Source: Bin95 sp965220855 (lineage in GTDB: Bacteria > Pseudomonadota > Alphaproteobacteria > Bin95). From it: a stretch of DNA of 64,000 nucleotides. Shown here piece by piece: positions 10,785 to 18,935 of the stretch. The notes under the pieces were generated by a model that did no database searches, had not been told where the DNA came from, and saw nothing but the letters and a program-made list of their open reading frames with translations. Location: NCBI GenBank assembly GCA_965220855.1, contig CBDCQY010000001.1:682001-746000 (forward strand), read 5' to 3'. Position 1 is the stretch's first letter, and the number at the start of each line of letters is the position of its first letter. A program made the position numbers and the translations under genes.

Positions 10785-11286
10785 TTTTCCGAGACCCGAC
10801 GAAGCTTCCTGGGATGGCAGCCCATTCGCATGGATCAGAACGAGATCGTCCAGACAAAAGGGAACGATAGGCGAGAAATTGATAGCCCGATATCTGGCGA
10901 CCAAAGGCTTCGATGTCGTTCGATCTCCGGATGGCGAGGCGGACAGGATCATTGCAACACAGCGTGCTGAGATCAAATCGAGCACTTTATGGCAGCGTGG
11001 CTTCTACAAATTCCAGCAATTCCGCGATCAGAATTACTCTTTTGCTATTTGTCTCGGTATCTCCCCATTCGATGCGCATTGCTGGGCGCTCCCGAAGGAC
11101 GTCATCATGCAACGATGGGCTTTGGGCGATATCCGGTCCCAGCATGGCGGACAGGGCGGTGGCGATACCGCATGGTTGACGGTCCGTCCGGGAGCGGCGC
11201 CGTCGTGGCTTGGCGAGTGGGGCGGACGCCTGTCGGATGCGACGCGGACGATAACCCGCATCACCGGACAGACACCCTTGCCTTGA
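10720..11286 (+). CDS. probable PD-(D/E)XK restriction endonuclease partner
   Basis: The 188-residue protein starts at the ATG at 10720, overlapping the methyltransferase 3' end by 65 bp. It contains GEKLIARYLATKGFDVVRSP (from residue 51), then GEADRII with D75, and RAEIKSS with E84 and K86. The spacing D-x8-E-I-K fits the PD-(D/E)XK nuclease core, and the leading helix with a conserved Glu is typical of restriction enzymes encoded beside methyltransferases. The DNA from about 10860 to 11290 is AT-richer than its surroundings, consistent with acquisition. No named type II enzyme is recognised; assignment rests on the motif and the coupling to the methyltransferase. Confidence 0.7.
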   Translation: MPRVHDPEVEILASCSRTLQSDFPRPDEASWDGSPFAWIRTRSSRQKGTIGEKLIARYLATKGFDVVRSPDGEADRIIATQRAEIKSSTLWQRGFYKFQQFRDQNYSFAICLGISPFDAHCWALPKDVIMQRWALGDIRSQHGGQGGGDTAWLTVRPGAAPSWLGEWGGRLSDATRTITRITGQTPLP

Positions 11287-11317
11287 CATCGGCGCCTATT
11301 TCGATTATATTCGAAAT
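11283..11317 (+). promoter_or_regulatory. sigma-70-type promoter with overlapping ArsR-like dyad for arsI
   Basis: A perfect TTGACA at 11283-11288 and TATATT at 11306-11311 are separated by 17 bp. An inverted repeat, ATTTCGATT / ATTCGAAAT (11298-11317, 8 of 9 positions paired), covers the -10 box. Such A/T-flanked TTCGA-type dyads are typical of ArsR/SmtB repressor operators, so repression by an arsenic-responsive ArsR is a reasonable inference. GGGAGGAGAA at 11321-11330 is the ribosome site for the ATG at 11336. Confidence 0.7.
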
Positions 11318-11335
11318 ATCGGGAGGAGAAGGCCC

Positions 11336-11809
11336 ATGCGATTGCAACTTGCCCTGAATGTCGAGAACCTGGAGCAGGCGATCGACTTCTATTCGCGGCT
11401 GTTCGGCGCGCCGGTGCACAAGCGCAAGCCGGGCTACGCCAATTTCGCCATCGACGAGCCGCCGCTGAAGCTGGTGCTGTTCGAGCGCCCGGACGCGGCG
11501 GAGCGCATCAACCATCTGGGCGTCGAAGTCTTTCACGAGGAGCAGGTGACCGAGGCCGCCCGACGCCTGGAAGCCGCCGGGGTCGAGACGCTGATCGAGC
11601 AGGAAACGCGCTGCTGCCACGCCACGCAGAACAAGGTCTGGGCCACGGAGCCGCAAGGGCTGCGCTGGGAGTGGTATCGCATCACCGAGGACACCGACGC
11701 GCTGTTCCCGGCAACCGGCGCGCCCCCGGCCGACCCGGCCCGGCAGGCCGGAACCGCCAGCGACGAGACCGACGCCTGCTGCGCGGGCGGAGAGCGCGCG
11801 GCGGGCTGA
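11336..11809 (+). CDS. arsI: ArsI/CadI-family C-As lyase (VOC fold)
   Basis: The 157-residue glyoxalase/VOC-fold protein resembles ArsI, the Fe(II) dioxygenase that demethylates trivalent organoarsenicals. Visible residues fit the known set: Q4 in the first strand, H60 in INHLGVEV, E112 in RWEWYRI as the metal-type triad, and the vicinal C93-C94 in TRCCHATQNK that bind arsenic. The C-terminus has a second CC pair (DACCAGG). The gene is single, with a strong promoter and dyad upstream; no arsR or other ars gene is visible, and the next genes lie on the opposite strand. Cadmium-induced CadI proteins share the fold and are the alternative. Confidence 0.9.
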   Translation: MRLQLALNVENLEQAIDFYSRLFGAPVHKRKPGYANFAIDEPPLKLVLFERPDAAERINHLGVEVFHEEQVTEAARRLEAAGVETLIEQETRCCHATQNKVWATEPQGLRWEWYRITEDTDALFPATGAPPADPARQAGTASDETDACCAGGERAAG

Positions 11810-11813
11810 CGGC

Positions 11814-13013
11814 TCAGCCTTTCGCCTCCTCGATCAGGAAGCGGCGGAAGCTCGGGATCGGACAGACCAGCCGCCCGGCGCCGTCGTCCTGGAGCGCGCC
11901 CCGCTGGACCAGATGGTCCAGATAGGCCTCCGGGTCCATGCCGTCGGGCAGCCGCCAGCCGGGCCGGGCGTCCGCCCGCTCCTCGATCGCCGCAAGCGCG
12001 GCCGGCCAGCCGAGCCCCTCCTCCGCCACCGCCTCCATCAGGGCGCCGAGCAGCAAGGCGGAGCGGCGCATCGAGCCGCTCCGCCGCGCCCGATACGCCT
12101 CCAGCCGCCACTGCCGGGCGCGGCCCAGCACGGCGTCGGCATCGACGGCCCCGAGCGCGCCGCCGACCGCCAGCAGGCCCTCCGCCAGCGCCCGCATCGC
12201 GTTGTGAAGATGCTGCGGCCAGCCGTCCGAGACCCGCTCCAGCCGGGCCGCCCAGCCGGCGGCGGCGACCTCGCCCATATCGACGCGGAAGCGCTCCAGC
12301 ATCAGGCGCGCCGACTCCGCCGGCTCGCCGGGCGCGAGCCGCCCGAGCGTGTGCGCCGCGCCGTGCGACAGGCGGGAGACGCCGTGCCGCGCCAGCACGT
12401 CCTGCGCATTGGCGAGTCCCGCCAGCACCGGCAGCACCGGCAGGCCATCGACGCCCTCATGCAGGCGGCGCAGCAGCCCCGCTTGCTCCGCTTCGAGATT
12501 CTGGACTTCATCGACCAAGAGGCAAAGCGGGCGCGTCCAGCCCTCGGGCGGGAAGAGCTTGCGGAGCGCCTCCATCCCCGCAGCGGGCGCGGTTTCGCGC
12601 GTCCAGCTGCCGCTGAGTCCGGCCACGGCGATGCCGCCGCTTCGGGTCTCGGTCCGGCGGAGCGCCGCCGCCTTCTGCGGATCGAGACATTCGGCGATCG
12701 CAATCGCCATTCCGTCCGGATCGGCGAGCTGGCCGAGCCAGGCCGTCAGCACGAGCGGCGCGCCGGCGTCCGCCGCCCACTTCCGCTCCAGATGGGCGAG
12801 CAGGGCGGACTTGCCGGCTCCCGGCGCACCCTGCGCCAGGCGCGTCGCGCCGGCGGGCCGCAGGCCGGCCTGCGCCTGGCGCAGCATATGCGCCGCCTGT
12901 TGCTCGATATCCTCGATCTGCGCCGTCCGGCCGACGAAGAACGGCGTCGGCTCCCGGTCCGACAGCCGGATGAACCGCCGCAGCCCTTCCAGATCCGGCC
13001 CGGACCGCGCCAT
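11814..13013 (-). CDS. AAA/STAND-type ATPase of unknown role
   Basis: The 399-residue protein starts at the ATG at 13013, sharing one base with the stop of the upstream PhyH gene (TGATG), so translation is coupled. A nucleotide-binding domain has Walker A GAPGAGKS at 62-69, Walker B LCLLVDEVQN, and a leading FFVGRTAQIEDIE box as in orc/STAND-like ATPases. The C-terminal half is helical and may be a winged-helix or sensor region ending PSFRRFLIEEAKG. No target domain is recognisable. It could be a regulatory or chaperone-like ATPase; the pairing with a PhyH dioxygenase is unusual and gives no direct clue to function. Confidence 0.75.
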   Translation of the reverse strand: MARSGPDLEGLRRFIRLSDREPTPFFVGRTAQIEDIEQQAAHMLRQAQAGLRPAGATRLAQGAPGAGKSALLAHLERKWAADAGAPLVLTAWLGQLADPDGMAIAIAECLDPQKAAALRRTETRSGGIAVAGLSGSWTRETAPAAGMEALRKLFPPEGWTRPLCLLVDEVQNLEAEQAGLLRRLHEGVDGLPVLPVLAGLANAQDVLARHGVSRLSHGAAHTLGRLAPGEPAESARLMLERFRVDMGEVAAAGWAARLERVSDGWPQHLHNAMRALAEGLLAVGGALGAVDADAVLGRARQWRLEAYRARRSGSMRRSALLLGALMEAVAEEGLGWPAALAAIEERADARPGWRLPDGMDPEAYLDHLVQRGALQDDGAGRLVCPIPSFRRFLIEEAKG

Positions 13014-13774
13014 CAGAGGCGGATGCGGAAGTCGTTCTGGCCGGAGCGGTCTTCGCCGCGCATCAGGAAGAGCGTGCGCTCGGCGTGATCGACCAGGCCC
13101 TTCTCCTCCGCGAGGCGGATGGCGGCCTCGCGGTCGAAGACCGACGCGGTCGGCATGTAGCGCAGGGTCATGCCGCGCCGCGGCCGCGCCGAGCGGTTGG
13201 CCTCCGAGCCGTGCACCAGATAGACGTCGTGCAGCGACACCTGCCCCGCCTCCAGCTCGATCGGGACCGCCGCCGACTCGTCGAACTCCTCCGGGCGCAA
13301 TTCCTGGTTCAGCGTGAGGTCCGGCGCATCGTTGGTGTCGTGGGCGCGCAGCCGCCTCTCCTTGTGCGAGCCGCGCAGCACGTTCAGGCAGCCGTTCTCG
13401 CGCGTGGAGGCGTCGACCGCGATCCACACCGTGCAGGTGGCCAGCGGGCGCACCGGCCAGTATTCGCCGTCCTGGTGCCAGGGCGTCTTGCGCCCGTTGA
13501 AGGCCGGCTTGGCGAAGAAGCTGGAGTTCCACAGCGCAATGTCCGGCCCGATCAGCTGCGCCACCATGTCGAGGATTTCCGGCACGCGCGCCCAGTTGAG
13601 GAAGGCGAGGTCGTGCGCCAGCAGATTGGGGCAATAGTCGCGATATTCCGGATGGCGCGCCACCAGCCGGTCGTGATGGGCGCGGATGTCCTCCAGATCG
13701 CGCTCCGGCAGCCGGAAGGCGGGCGTCACATAGCCGTCGCGATGGTAGGTCTCGACTTCGGCGGCGCTCAGCAT
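13013..13774 (-). CDS. phytanoyl-CoA dioxygenase (PhyH) family protein 2
   Basis: The 253-residue PhyH enzyme carries the iron-ligand HxD in WHQDGEYWPV and a distal VHGSEANRSARPRRG segment with the His and the 2-oxoglutarate arginine. The ATG at 13774 lies about 90 bp from dnaN on the opposite strand. Its stop overlaps the ATPase start by one base, so the two form an operon. The TVWIAVDASTRENGCLNVL block is the standard PhyH core. It is clearly divergent from PhyH 1, so it is not a recent duplicate. Substrate is unknown. Confidence 0.88.
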   Translation of the reverse strand: MLSAAEVETYHRDGYVTPAFRLPERDLEDIRAHHDRLVARHPEYRDYCPNLLAHDLAFLNWARVPEILDMVAQLIGPDIALWNSSFFAKPAFNGRKTPWHQDGEYWPVRPLATCTVWIAVDASTRENGCLNVLRGSHKERRLRAHDTNDAPDLTLNQELRPEEFDESAAVPIELEAGQVSLHDVYLVHGSEANRSARPRRGMTLRYMPTASVFDREAAIRLAEEKGLVDHAERTLFLMRGEDRSGQNDFRIRL

Positions 13775-13864
13775 GTACAGGATTCCCCTTGCGATTCCGG
13801 CCTGCTATACTCCTTGATCGATCGAGGCCGCCAGCGGCGCAGCATAGCCTGTCCGGGAGCGACG

Positions 13865-14986
13865 ATGAAGCTTACCATCGAACGCAGCCAGTTTCTGAAG
13901 TCGCTCTCCCATGCGCAAAGCGTGGTCGAGCGCGCCAACACCATCCCCATTCTGGGCAATGTGATGCTGGAGGCCGCGGACGGCAGGCTGCGCCTCTCGG
14001 CGACCGACCTGGAGCTCGGCGCGGTCGAGACCGTGGAGGCCGAGGCGATCTCCGGCGGCGGCACCACCCTGCCGGCGCAGGTGCTCTACGACATCGCCCG
14101 CAAGCTGCCCGACGGCGCGCAGGTGGAGCTGGAGGAGGAACCCGGCACCGACCGCATCAAGCTGCGCTCCGGGCGCTCCGTATTCACGCTCTCGGCGCTG
14201 CCGACTGAGGAATTCCCGGAACTGTTCAAGGGCGAGCTCAGCTGCCGCTTCGCGCTCGCCGCGGCGGAGCTGCGCCAGCTGATCGACCGCTCCGGCTTCG
14301 CCGCCTCCACCGAGGAGACGCGCTACTATCTGAACGGCATCTATCTGCACGCCACCGAGCATGAGGGCGTGCCGGTGCTGCGCGCGGTGGCGACCGACGG
14401 CCACCGCCTGGCGCGGGTGGAGATGCCGCGCCCGCCCGGCGCGGAGGACATGCCGGGCGGCGTGATCGTGCCGCGCAAGGCGGTCGGCGAGCTGCGCAAG
14501 CTGCTGGAGGGCGAGGAGGGCGAGGTCTCGATCTCGCTGTCCGAGACCGGCATCCGCTTCGTTGTCGCCGGCATCGAGCTGACCTCCAAGCTCATCGACG
14601 GCACCTATCCCGACTATGAGCGGGTGATCCCGACCGGCAACGACAAGCGGCTGGAAGTCGAGACCGAACTGCTGGCCGAGGCGGTGGACCGGGTGACGAC
14701 CATCTCCTCCGAGCGCACCCGGGCGGTGAAGCTCGCCATCAATGGCGAGCTCATGCAGCTCTCCGCCACCGACGCCACCAATGGCGCGGCGCAGGAGGAG
14801 ATCGACGTGCGCTTCAACGGCCCGCCGATGGAGGTCGGCTTCAACGCCCGCTATCTGCTCGAGATCCTGCGCCGCATCGACGGCGGCACGGCGGCGCTCG
14901 ACATGGCCGACCCGGCCGCGCCCACCCTGGTGCGCGACATGGCGGATCCGAGCACGCTCTATGTGCTGATGCCGATGCGCGTGTGA
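13865..14986 (+). CDS. dnaN: DNA polymerase III sliding clamp, beta subunit
   Basis: The 373-residue protein starting MKLTIERSQFLKSL is a standard-length beta clamp with three tandem clamp domains. Recognisable segments include VVERANTIPILGNVML, VATDGHRLARVEMP and the C-terminal YVLMPMRV. The start is at 13865, after a GGGAG-type site. It is followed by recF (3 bp gap) and gyrB, the classic replication block; dnaA, its usual upstream partner, is absent here and replaced by the divergent PhyH gene. It acts as the processivity ring on DNA and as a platform for repair enzymes. Confidence 0.98.
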   Translation: MKLTIERSQFLKSLSHAQSVVERANTIPILGNVMLEAADGRLRLSATDLELGAVETVEAEAISGGGTTLPAQVLYDIARKLPDGAQVELEEEPGTDRIKLRSGRSVFTLSALPTEEFPELFKGELSCRFALAAAELRQLIDRSGFAASTEETRYYLNGIYLHATEHEGVPVLRAVATDGHRLARVEMPRPPGAEDMPGGVIVPRKAVGELRKLLEGEEGEVSISLSETGIRFVVAGIELTSKLIDGTYPDYERVIPTGNDKRLEVETELLAEAVDRVTTISSERTRAVKLAINGELMQLSATDATNGAAQEEIDVRFNGPPMEVGFNARYLLEILRRIDGGTAALDMADPAAPTLVRDMADPSTLYVLMPMRV

Positions 14987-14989
14987 TCC

Positions 14990-16126
14990 GTGGCCGAGGC
15001 CGCACTCCAGACGCCCCCGGCGGCGCCGGCCATCCGGCGCCTCTCGCTGGCGGATTTCCGCAACTACAGGAGCGCGACGCTCAGCCCCGACGCGCGGCTG
15101 ATCGTGCTGACCGGCCCGAACGGCGCCGGCAAGACCAACCTGCTGGAGGCGCTCTCGCTGCTGGGGCCGGGGCGCGGGCTGCGCGGCGCGCGGCCGCGCG
15201 AACTCACCCGCCTCGGCGCGGAGCGCTGGGCGGTGGCGGCGGAGGTCGAGAGCGACTGCGGCCTGATCTCCGTCGGCGCGGGCCTCGGCGAGGACGACCG
15301 GCGGTGGCTCGGCATCGACGGCGAGACCCGGCGCGGGCGGGCAAGCGCCAGCCCGGTTTCCTCCGTCTGGCTCACGCCGCAGATGGACCGCCTCTTCATG
15401 GAGGGCGCGGGCCCCCGCCGGCGCTTCCTCGACCGGCTGGCGCTCGCGGTCGATACCGCCCATGCCGGCCGGGTGGCGGACTATGAAGCCGCCATGCGCC
15501 AGCGCCTCGCGCTGCTGCGCGCCGGGCGCGCCGACGGCGACTGGCTCGCCGCGCTGGAGCGCAGCATGGCCGAGCGCGGCGTGGCGGTGGCCGCCAGCCG
15601 GCGCGAGCTGGTGGAGCGGCTGCGCGCCGCGCTCGCCGCCGCGCGCGGGCCGTTTCCGCAGGCGCGGCTCGCGCTTGCGGGCGATGTCGATGGCTGGCTG
15701 GAGGAAGGCCCGGCGCTCGACGCCGAGGACCGCCTGGCGGCGGCGCTGGCCGAGGGCCGCCGGCGCGACGCCGAATCGGGCCGCACCGGCGCCGGTCCGC
15801 ATCGCAGCGATCTGGCGGTCGCCGACATGGCGCGCGGCATGCCGGCCGCCGCCTGCTCCACCGGCGAGCAGAAGGCGCTGCTGATCGCGCTGGTGCTGGC
15901 GTCCGCGCGGCTCGCCGCCCGGCCGCCCTTGCTGCTGCTGGACGATGTGGCCGCCTATCTCGACGGCTCCCGGCGCGAGGCGCTGTTCGACGAGGTGGAG
16001 CGGCTCGGCTGCCAGACCTGGTTCACCGGGGCCGAGGCGCCGCTCTTCCGCCCGCTCGCCGGGCGCGCCTGTCATGTCCGGGTCGCCGACGCGACCCTCA
16101 CCCCCGAGCCGGCGGCGGCGCCATGA
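14990..16126 (+). CDS. recF: DNA replication/repair SMC-like ATPase RecF
   Basis: The 378-residue protein starts with GTG at 14990, directly after dnaN. It has the RecF N-terminal LSLADFRNYRSATL, Walker A GPNGAGKTN, the signature CSTGEQKALLIALVLA and Walker B LLLLDDVAAYLD. It loads RecA at single-strand gaps with RecO and RecR. The GAGPHRSDLAV segment is also typical. Its stop overlaps the gyrB start by 4 bp (ATGA). There is nothing unusual in length or motifs. Confidence 0.97.
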   Translation: MAEAALQTPPAAPAIRRLSLADFRNYRSATLSPDARLIVLTGPNGAGKTNLLEALSLLGPGRGLRGARPRELTRLGAERWAVAAEVESDCGLISVGAGLGEDDRRWLGIDGETRRGRASASPVSSVWLTPQMDRLFMEGAGPRRRFLDRLALAVDTAHAGRVADYEAAMRQRLALLRAGRADGDWLAALERSMAERGVAVAASRRELVERLRAALAAARGPFPQARLALAGDVDGWLEEGPALDAEDRLAAALAEGRRRDAESGRTGAGPHRSDLAVADMARGMPAAACSTGEQKALLIALVLASARLAARPPLLLLDDVAAYLDGSRREALFDEVERLGCQTWFTGAEAPLFRPLAGRACHVRVADATLTPEPAAAP

Positions 16127-18561
16127 GCGATCCGATCCCGATGGTGGAGGACGACGGCTCCGGCGAGTATGGCGCCGACGCCATCAAGGTGCTGCGCGGG
16201 CTGGAGGCGGTGCGCAAGCGCCCCGGCATGTATATCGGCGACACCGACGACGGCACCGGCCTGCACCACATGGTCTATGAGGTGGTCGATAACGCCATCG
16301 ACGAGGCGCTGGCCGGCCATTGCGACACGGTCGAGGTGACGCTGGATGTGGACGGCGCGGTCACCGTCTCCGACAATGGGCGCGGCATCCCGACCGAAAT
16401 TCATGACGAGGAGGGCGTGTCGGCCGCCGAGGTCATCATGACCCAGCTGCACGCGGGCGGCAAGTTCGACAGCAATTCCTACAAGGTGTCGGGCGGCCTG
16501 CACGGCGTCGGCGTCTCGGTGGTGAACGCGCTCTCGGAGGTGCTCGACCTCACCATCTGGCGCGGCGGGCGGCAATACGCCATGCGCTTTCGCCATGGCG
16601 AGGCGGAGGCGCCGCTCGCCGACGCCGGCCCCGCGCCCGAGGGGCTGACGGGCACGCGCGTGCGCTTCCTGCCCTCCACCGACACCTTCTCCAATGTCGA
16701 GTTCGACTTCGCCATCCTGGAGCGCCGGCTGCGCGAGCTCGCCTTTCTCAATTCCGGCGTGCGCCTGGTGCTGACGGATGCGCGGCGCATCGAGGAGCGC
16801 CGGGTCGATCTCTGCTATGAGGGCGGGCTGGTGGCCTTCGTCACCTGGCTGGACCGCAACCGCACCGCCCAGCATGAGTGCATCGCGCTCAGCGCCGAGC
16901 GCAACGGCATCGTCGTCGAGGCGGCGCTGCAATGGAACGACAGCTTCCACGAGACCGCGCTCTGCTTCACCAACAATATCCCGCAGCGCGACGGCGGCAC
17001 CCATCTCGCCGGCTTCCGCGCCGCGCTCACCCGCCAGGTCACCGGCTATGGCGAGCGCATCGGCGCCACGCGCCGCGACAAGCTGGCGCTCACCGGCGAG
17101 GATGTGCGCGAGGGGCTGACCTCGGTGCTCTCGATCAAGGCGCCGGACCCCAAATTCTCCTCCCAGACCAAGGACAAGCTGGTGTCCTCCGAGGTGCGCC
17201 CGGCGGTCGAGAACGCCGTCAACGAGGCGCTGGAGGCCTGGCTGGAAGAGCATCCGAGGGAGGCGCGGGCGATCGTCGAGAAGGTGCAGCGCGCCGCCCA
17301 GGCCCGCGAGGCGGCGCGGCGCGCGCGCACGCTGATCCGCGAGCCGAAAAATTCCATCGCCTCGCTGCCCGGCAAGCTGGCGGACTGCCAGGCGCGCGAC
17401 CCGGAGCGGGCCGAGCTGTTCATCGTCGAGGGCGACAGCGCCGGCGGCTCCGCCAAGCAGGGCCGCGACCGCGCCTTCCAGGCCATCCTGCCCTTGCGCG
17501 GCAAGATTTTGAACATCGAGCGCGCCCGGCTCGACAAGATGCTGGCCAGCGACAGCATCGGCGCGCTGATCACCGCGCTCGGGGCCGGCATCGCCGAGAC
17601 CTTCGACGCCGACAAGGCGCGCTATCACAAGATCGTCATCATGACGGATGCGGATGTGGACGGCAGCCATATCCGCACCCTGCTGCTCACCTTCTTCTAT
17701 CGCCAGATGCCGGCGCTGCTGGAGCGCGGCTATCTCTATATCGCCCAGCCGCCGCTCTTCCAGGTGCGGCGCGGCGGCCAGTCGGTGCGCTATCTGAAGG
17801 ACGAGGCGGAGCTCGACGCCTTCCTGATCGACAGCGGCCTGCAGCAGGCCGTGCTGGAGCTGGCCGACGGCAGCCAGCTGGCCGGGCAGGATTTGCGCGC
17901 CCAGGTGGAGCTGGCGCAGCGGGTGCGCCGGCGGATCGGCGAGCTGGCGCGCATCGTCGGCCATGCCGGGCTGGTGGAGCAGGCGGCGCTCGCGGGCGCG
18001 CTCGACGAGAGCCGGGTCGCGACGCGCGAAGAGGCGGAGGCCGTCGCCGGAGCGGTCGCCGCGCGCATGGACGCGCTGGAAGAGCCGGCGGCGCGCGGCT
18101 GGTCGGGCCGGGCGGAAGACGATCTGAGCCTCGCTTTCGCCTATGAGAACCAGGGCGCGGTGCGCGGCTGGCGCATCGGGCGCCGGCTGCTGCACCATGT
18201 CGATGCGGTGCGGCTCGACCGGCGGGCGGCGCAGTTGCGCGCCGCCTATGACCGCCCGGCGCTGCTGCGGGTGCGCGAGCGCGAGGATCGCGTCGCCGGG
18301 CCCTCGGACCTGCTGGAGCGGGTGCTGGAGCATGGGCGGCGCGGGCTGGCCCTGCAGCGCTACAAGGGGCTCGGCGAGATGAACCCCGACCAGCTCTGGG
18401 AAACGACGCTCGACCCCGAGGCGCGCACCCTGCTGCAGGTGCGCGTCAATCACGCCGAGGAGGCGGGCGAGCTGTTCTCCACCCTGATGGGCGACCGCGT
18501 GGAACCTCGCCGCGCCTTCATCCAGCAAAACGCCCTCAAGGTCGCCAACCTGGACGTGTGA
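16123..18561 (+). CDS. gyrB: DNA gyrase subunit B
   Basis: The 812-residue protein has a GHKL ATPase domain (EAVRKRPGMYIGDTDD, VVDNAIDEAL, GLHGVGVSVVNALS), a transducer, and a TOPRIM domain with VEGDSAGGSAKQGRDR and MTDADVDGSHI. The C-terminal RYKGLGEMNPDQLWETTLD block is intact. It pairs with GyrA to introduce negative supercoils using ATP. The last 292 coding bases plus 22 bp downstream (18269-18582) are duplicated at 20485-20798, flanking the deaminase insert. This copy is full-length and presumably functional. Confidence 0.98.
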   Translation: MSDPIPMVEDDGSGEYGADAIKVLRGLEAVRKRPGMYIGDTDDGTGLHHMVYEVVDNAIDEALAGHCDTVEVTLDVDGAVTVSDNGRGIPTEIHDEEGVSAAEVIMTQLHAGGKFDSNSYKVSGGLHGVGVSVVNALSEVLDLTIWRGGRQYAMRFRHGEAEAPLADAGPAPEGLTGTRVRFLPSTDTFSNVEFDFAILERRLRELAFLNSGVRLVLTDARRIEERRVDLCYEGGLVAFVTWLDRNRTAQHECIALSAERNGIVVEAALQWNDSFHETALCFTNNIPQRDGGTHLAGFRAALTRQVTGYGERIGATRRDKLALTGEDVREGLTSVLSIKAPDPKFSSQTKDKLVSSEVRPAVENAVNEALEAWLEEHPREARAIVEKVQRAAQAREAARRARTLIREPKNSIASLPGKLADCQARDPERAELFIVEGDSAGGSAKQGRDRAFQAILPLRGKILNIERARLDKMLASDSIGALITALGAGIAETFDADKARYHKIVIMTDADVDGSHIRTLLLTFFYRQMPALLERGYLYIAQPPLFQVRRGGQSVRYLKDEAELDAFLIDSGLQQAVLELADGSQLAGQDLRAQVELAQRVRRRIGELARIVGHAGLVEQAALAGALDESRVATREEAEAVAGAVAARMDALEEPAARGWSGRAEDDLSLAFAYENQGAVRGWRIGRRLLHHVDAVRLDRRAAQLRAAYDRPALLRVREREDRVAGPSDLLERVLEHGRRGLALQRYKGLGEMNPDQLWETTLDPEARTLLQVRVNHAEEAGELFSTLMGDRVEPRRAFIQQNALKVANLDV

Positions 18562-18582
18562 CGCGCCGCGCGGCTGCGCTTG
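18269..18582 (+). repeat. 314-bp direct repeat, left copy (gyrB 3' end)
   Basis: This segment covers the final part of gyrB, its stop codon and 22 bp beyond. It matches 20485-20798 at 311 of 314 positions with no gaps (offset 2216). Differences are at 18300, 18402 and 18507, all third codon positions and all synonymous. Beyond the repeat edges the two flanks diverge completely. Confidence 0.97.
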
Positions 18583-18700
18583 CCCCCTTTCTCCGGATCG
18601 TGAGTCAGATTGCCGCTTCACCGCAGACGGCGCTAGGCCGAGATCGGGATATGTGCTTAGCTATCCTGCCATGCTGACACGGTGAACGGAATCCTCGACA

Positions 18701-18889
18701 ATGACCAAGCAATCCTCCGACGCCACTACCGCCGTAAAGCCCACCTCCGCCCCCGAGCCATCCCCTATCGAACCCGTGCGCCCACGCCCCGGAAGACTTC
18801 AGGCAGCGGTGGCCGATGCGCAACGCGCCTATGAGAAGCTGCCGGAATGGGAGCGACCCAGGCTGACCGGCTGGTTCCGCAGCGATTAG
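18701..18889 (+). CDS. small hypothetical protein upstream of the deaminase
   Basis: A 62-residue frame starts with ATG at 18701 and ends 46 bp before the deaminase ATG. The N-terminal half is Thr/Ser/Pro-rich and presumably disordered; the C-terminal half (AVADAQRAYEKLPEWERPRL) could be a helix. No signal peptide or known motif is seen. It could be an independent cargo gene, a regulator of the deaminase, or a chance frame. Known deaminase defence loci carry a small inhibitor upstream (an RNA in Vibrio), so the position is suggestive, though homology is not evident. Confidence 0.4.
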   Translation: MTKQSSDATTAVKPTSAPEPSPIEPVRPRPGRLQAAVADAQRAYEKLPEWERPRLTGWFRSD

Positions 18890-18935
18890 GCTGCGCACTT
18901 CCCTTTACTACCCTATAGCTGATTGAATCTAACCG

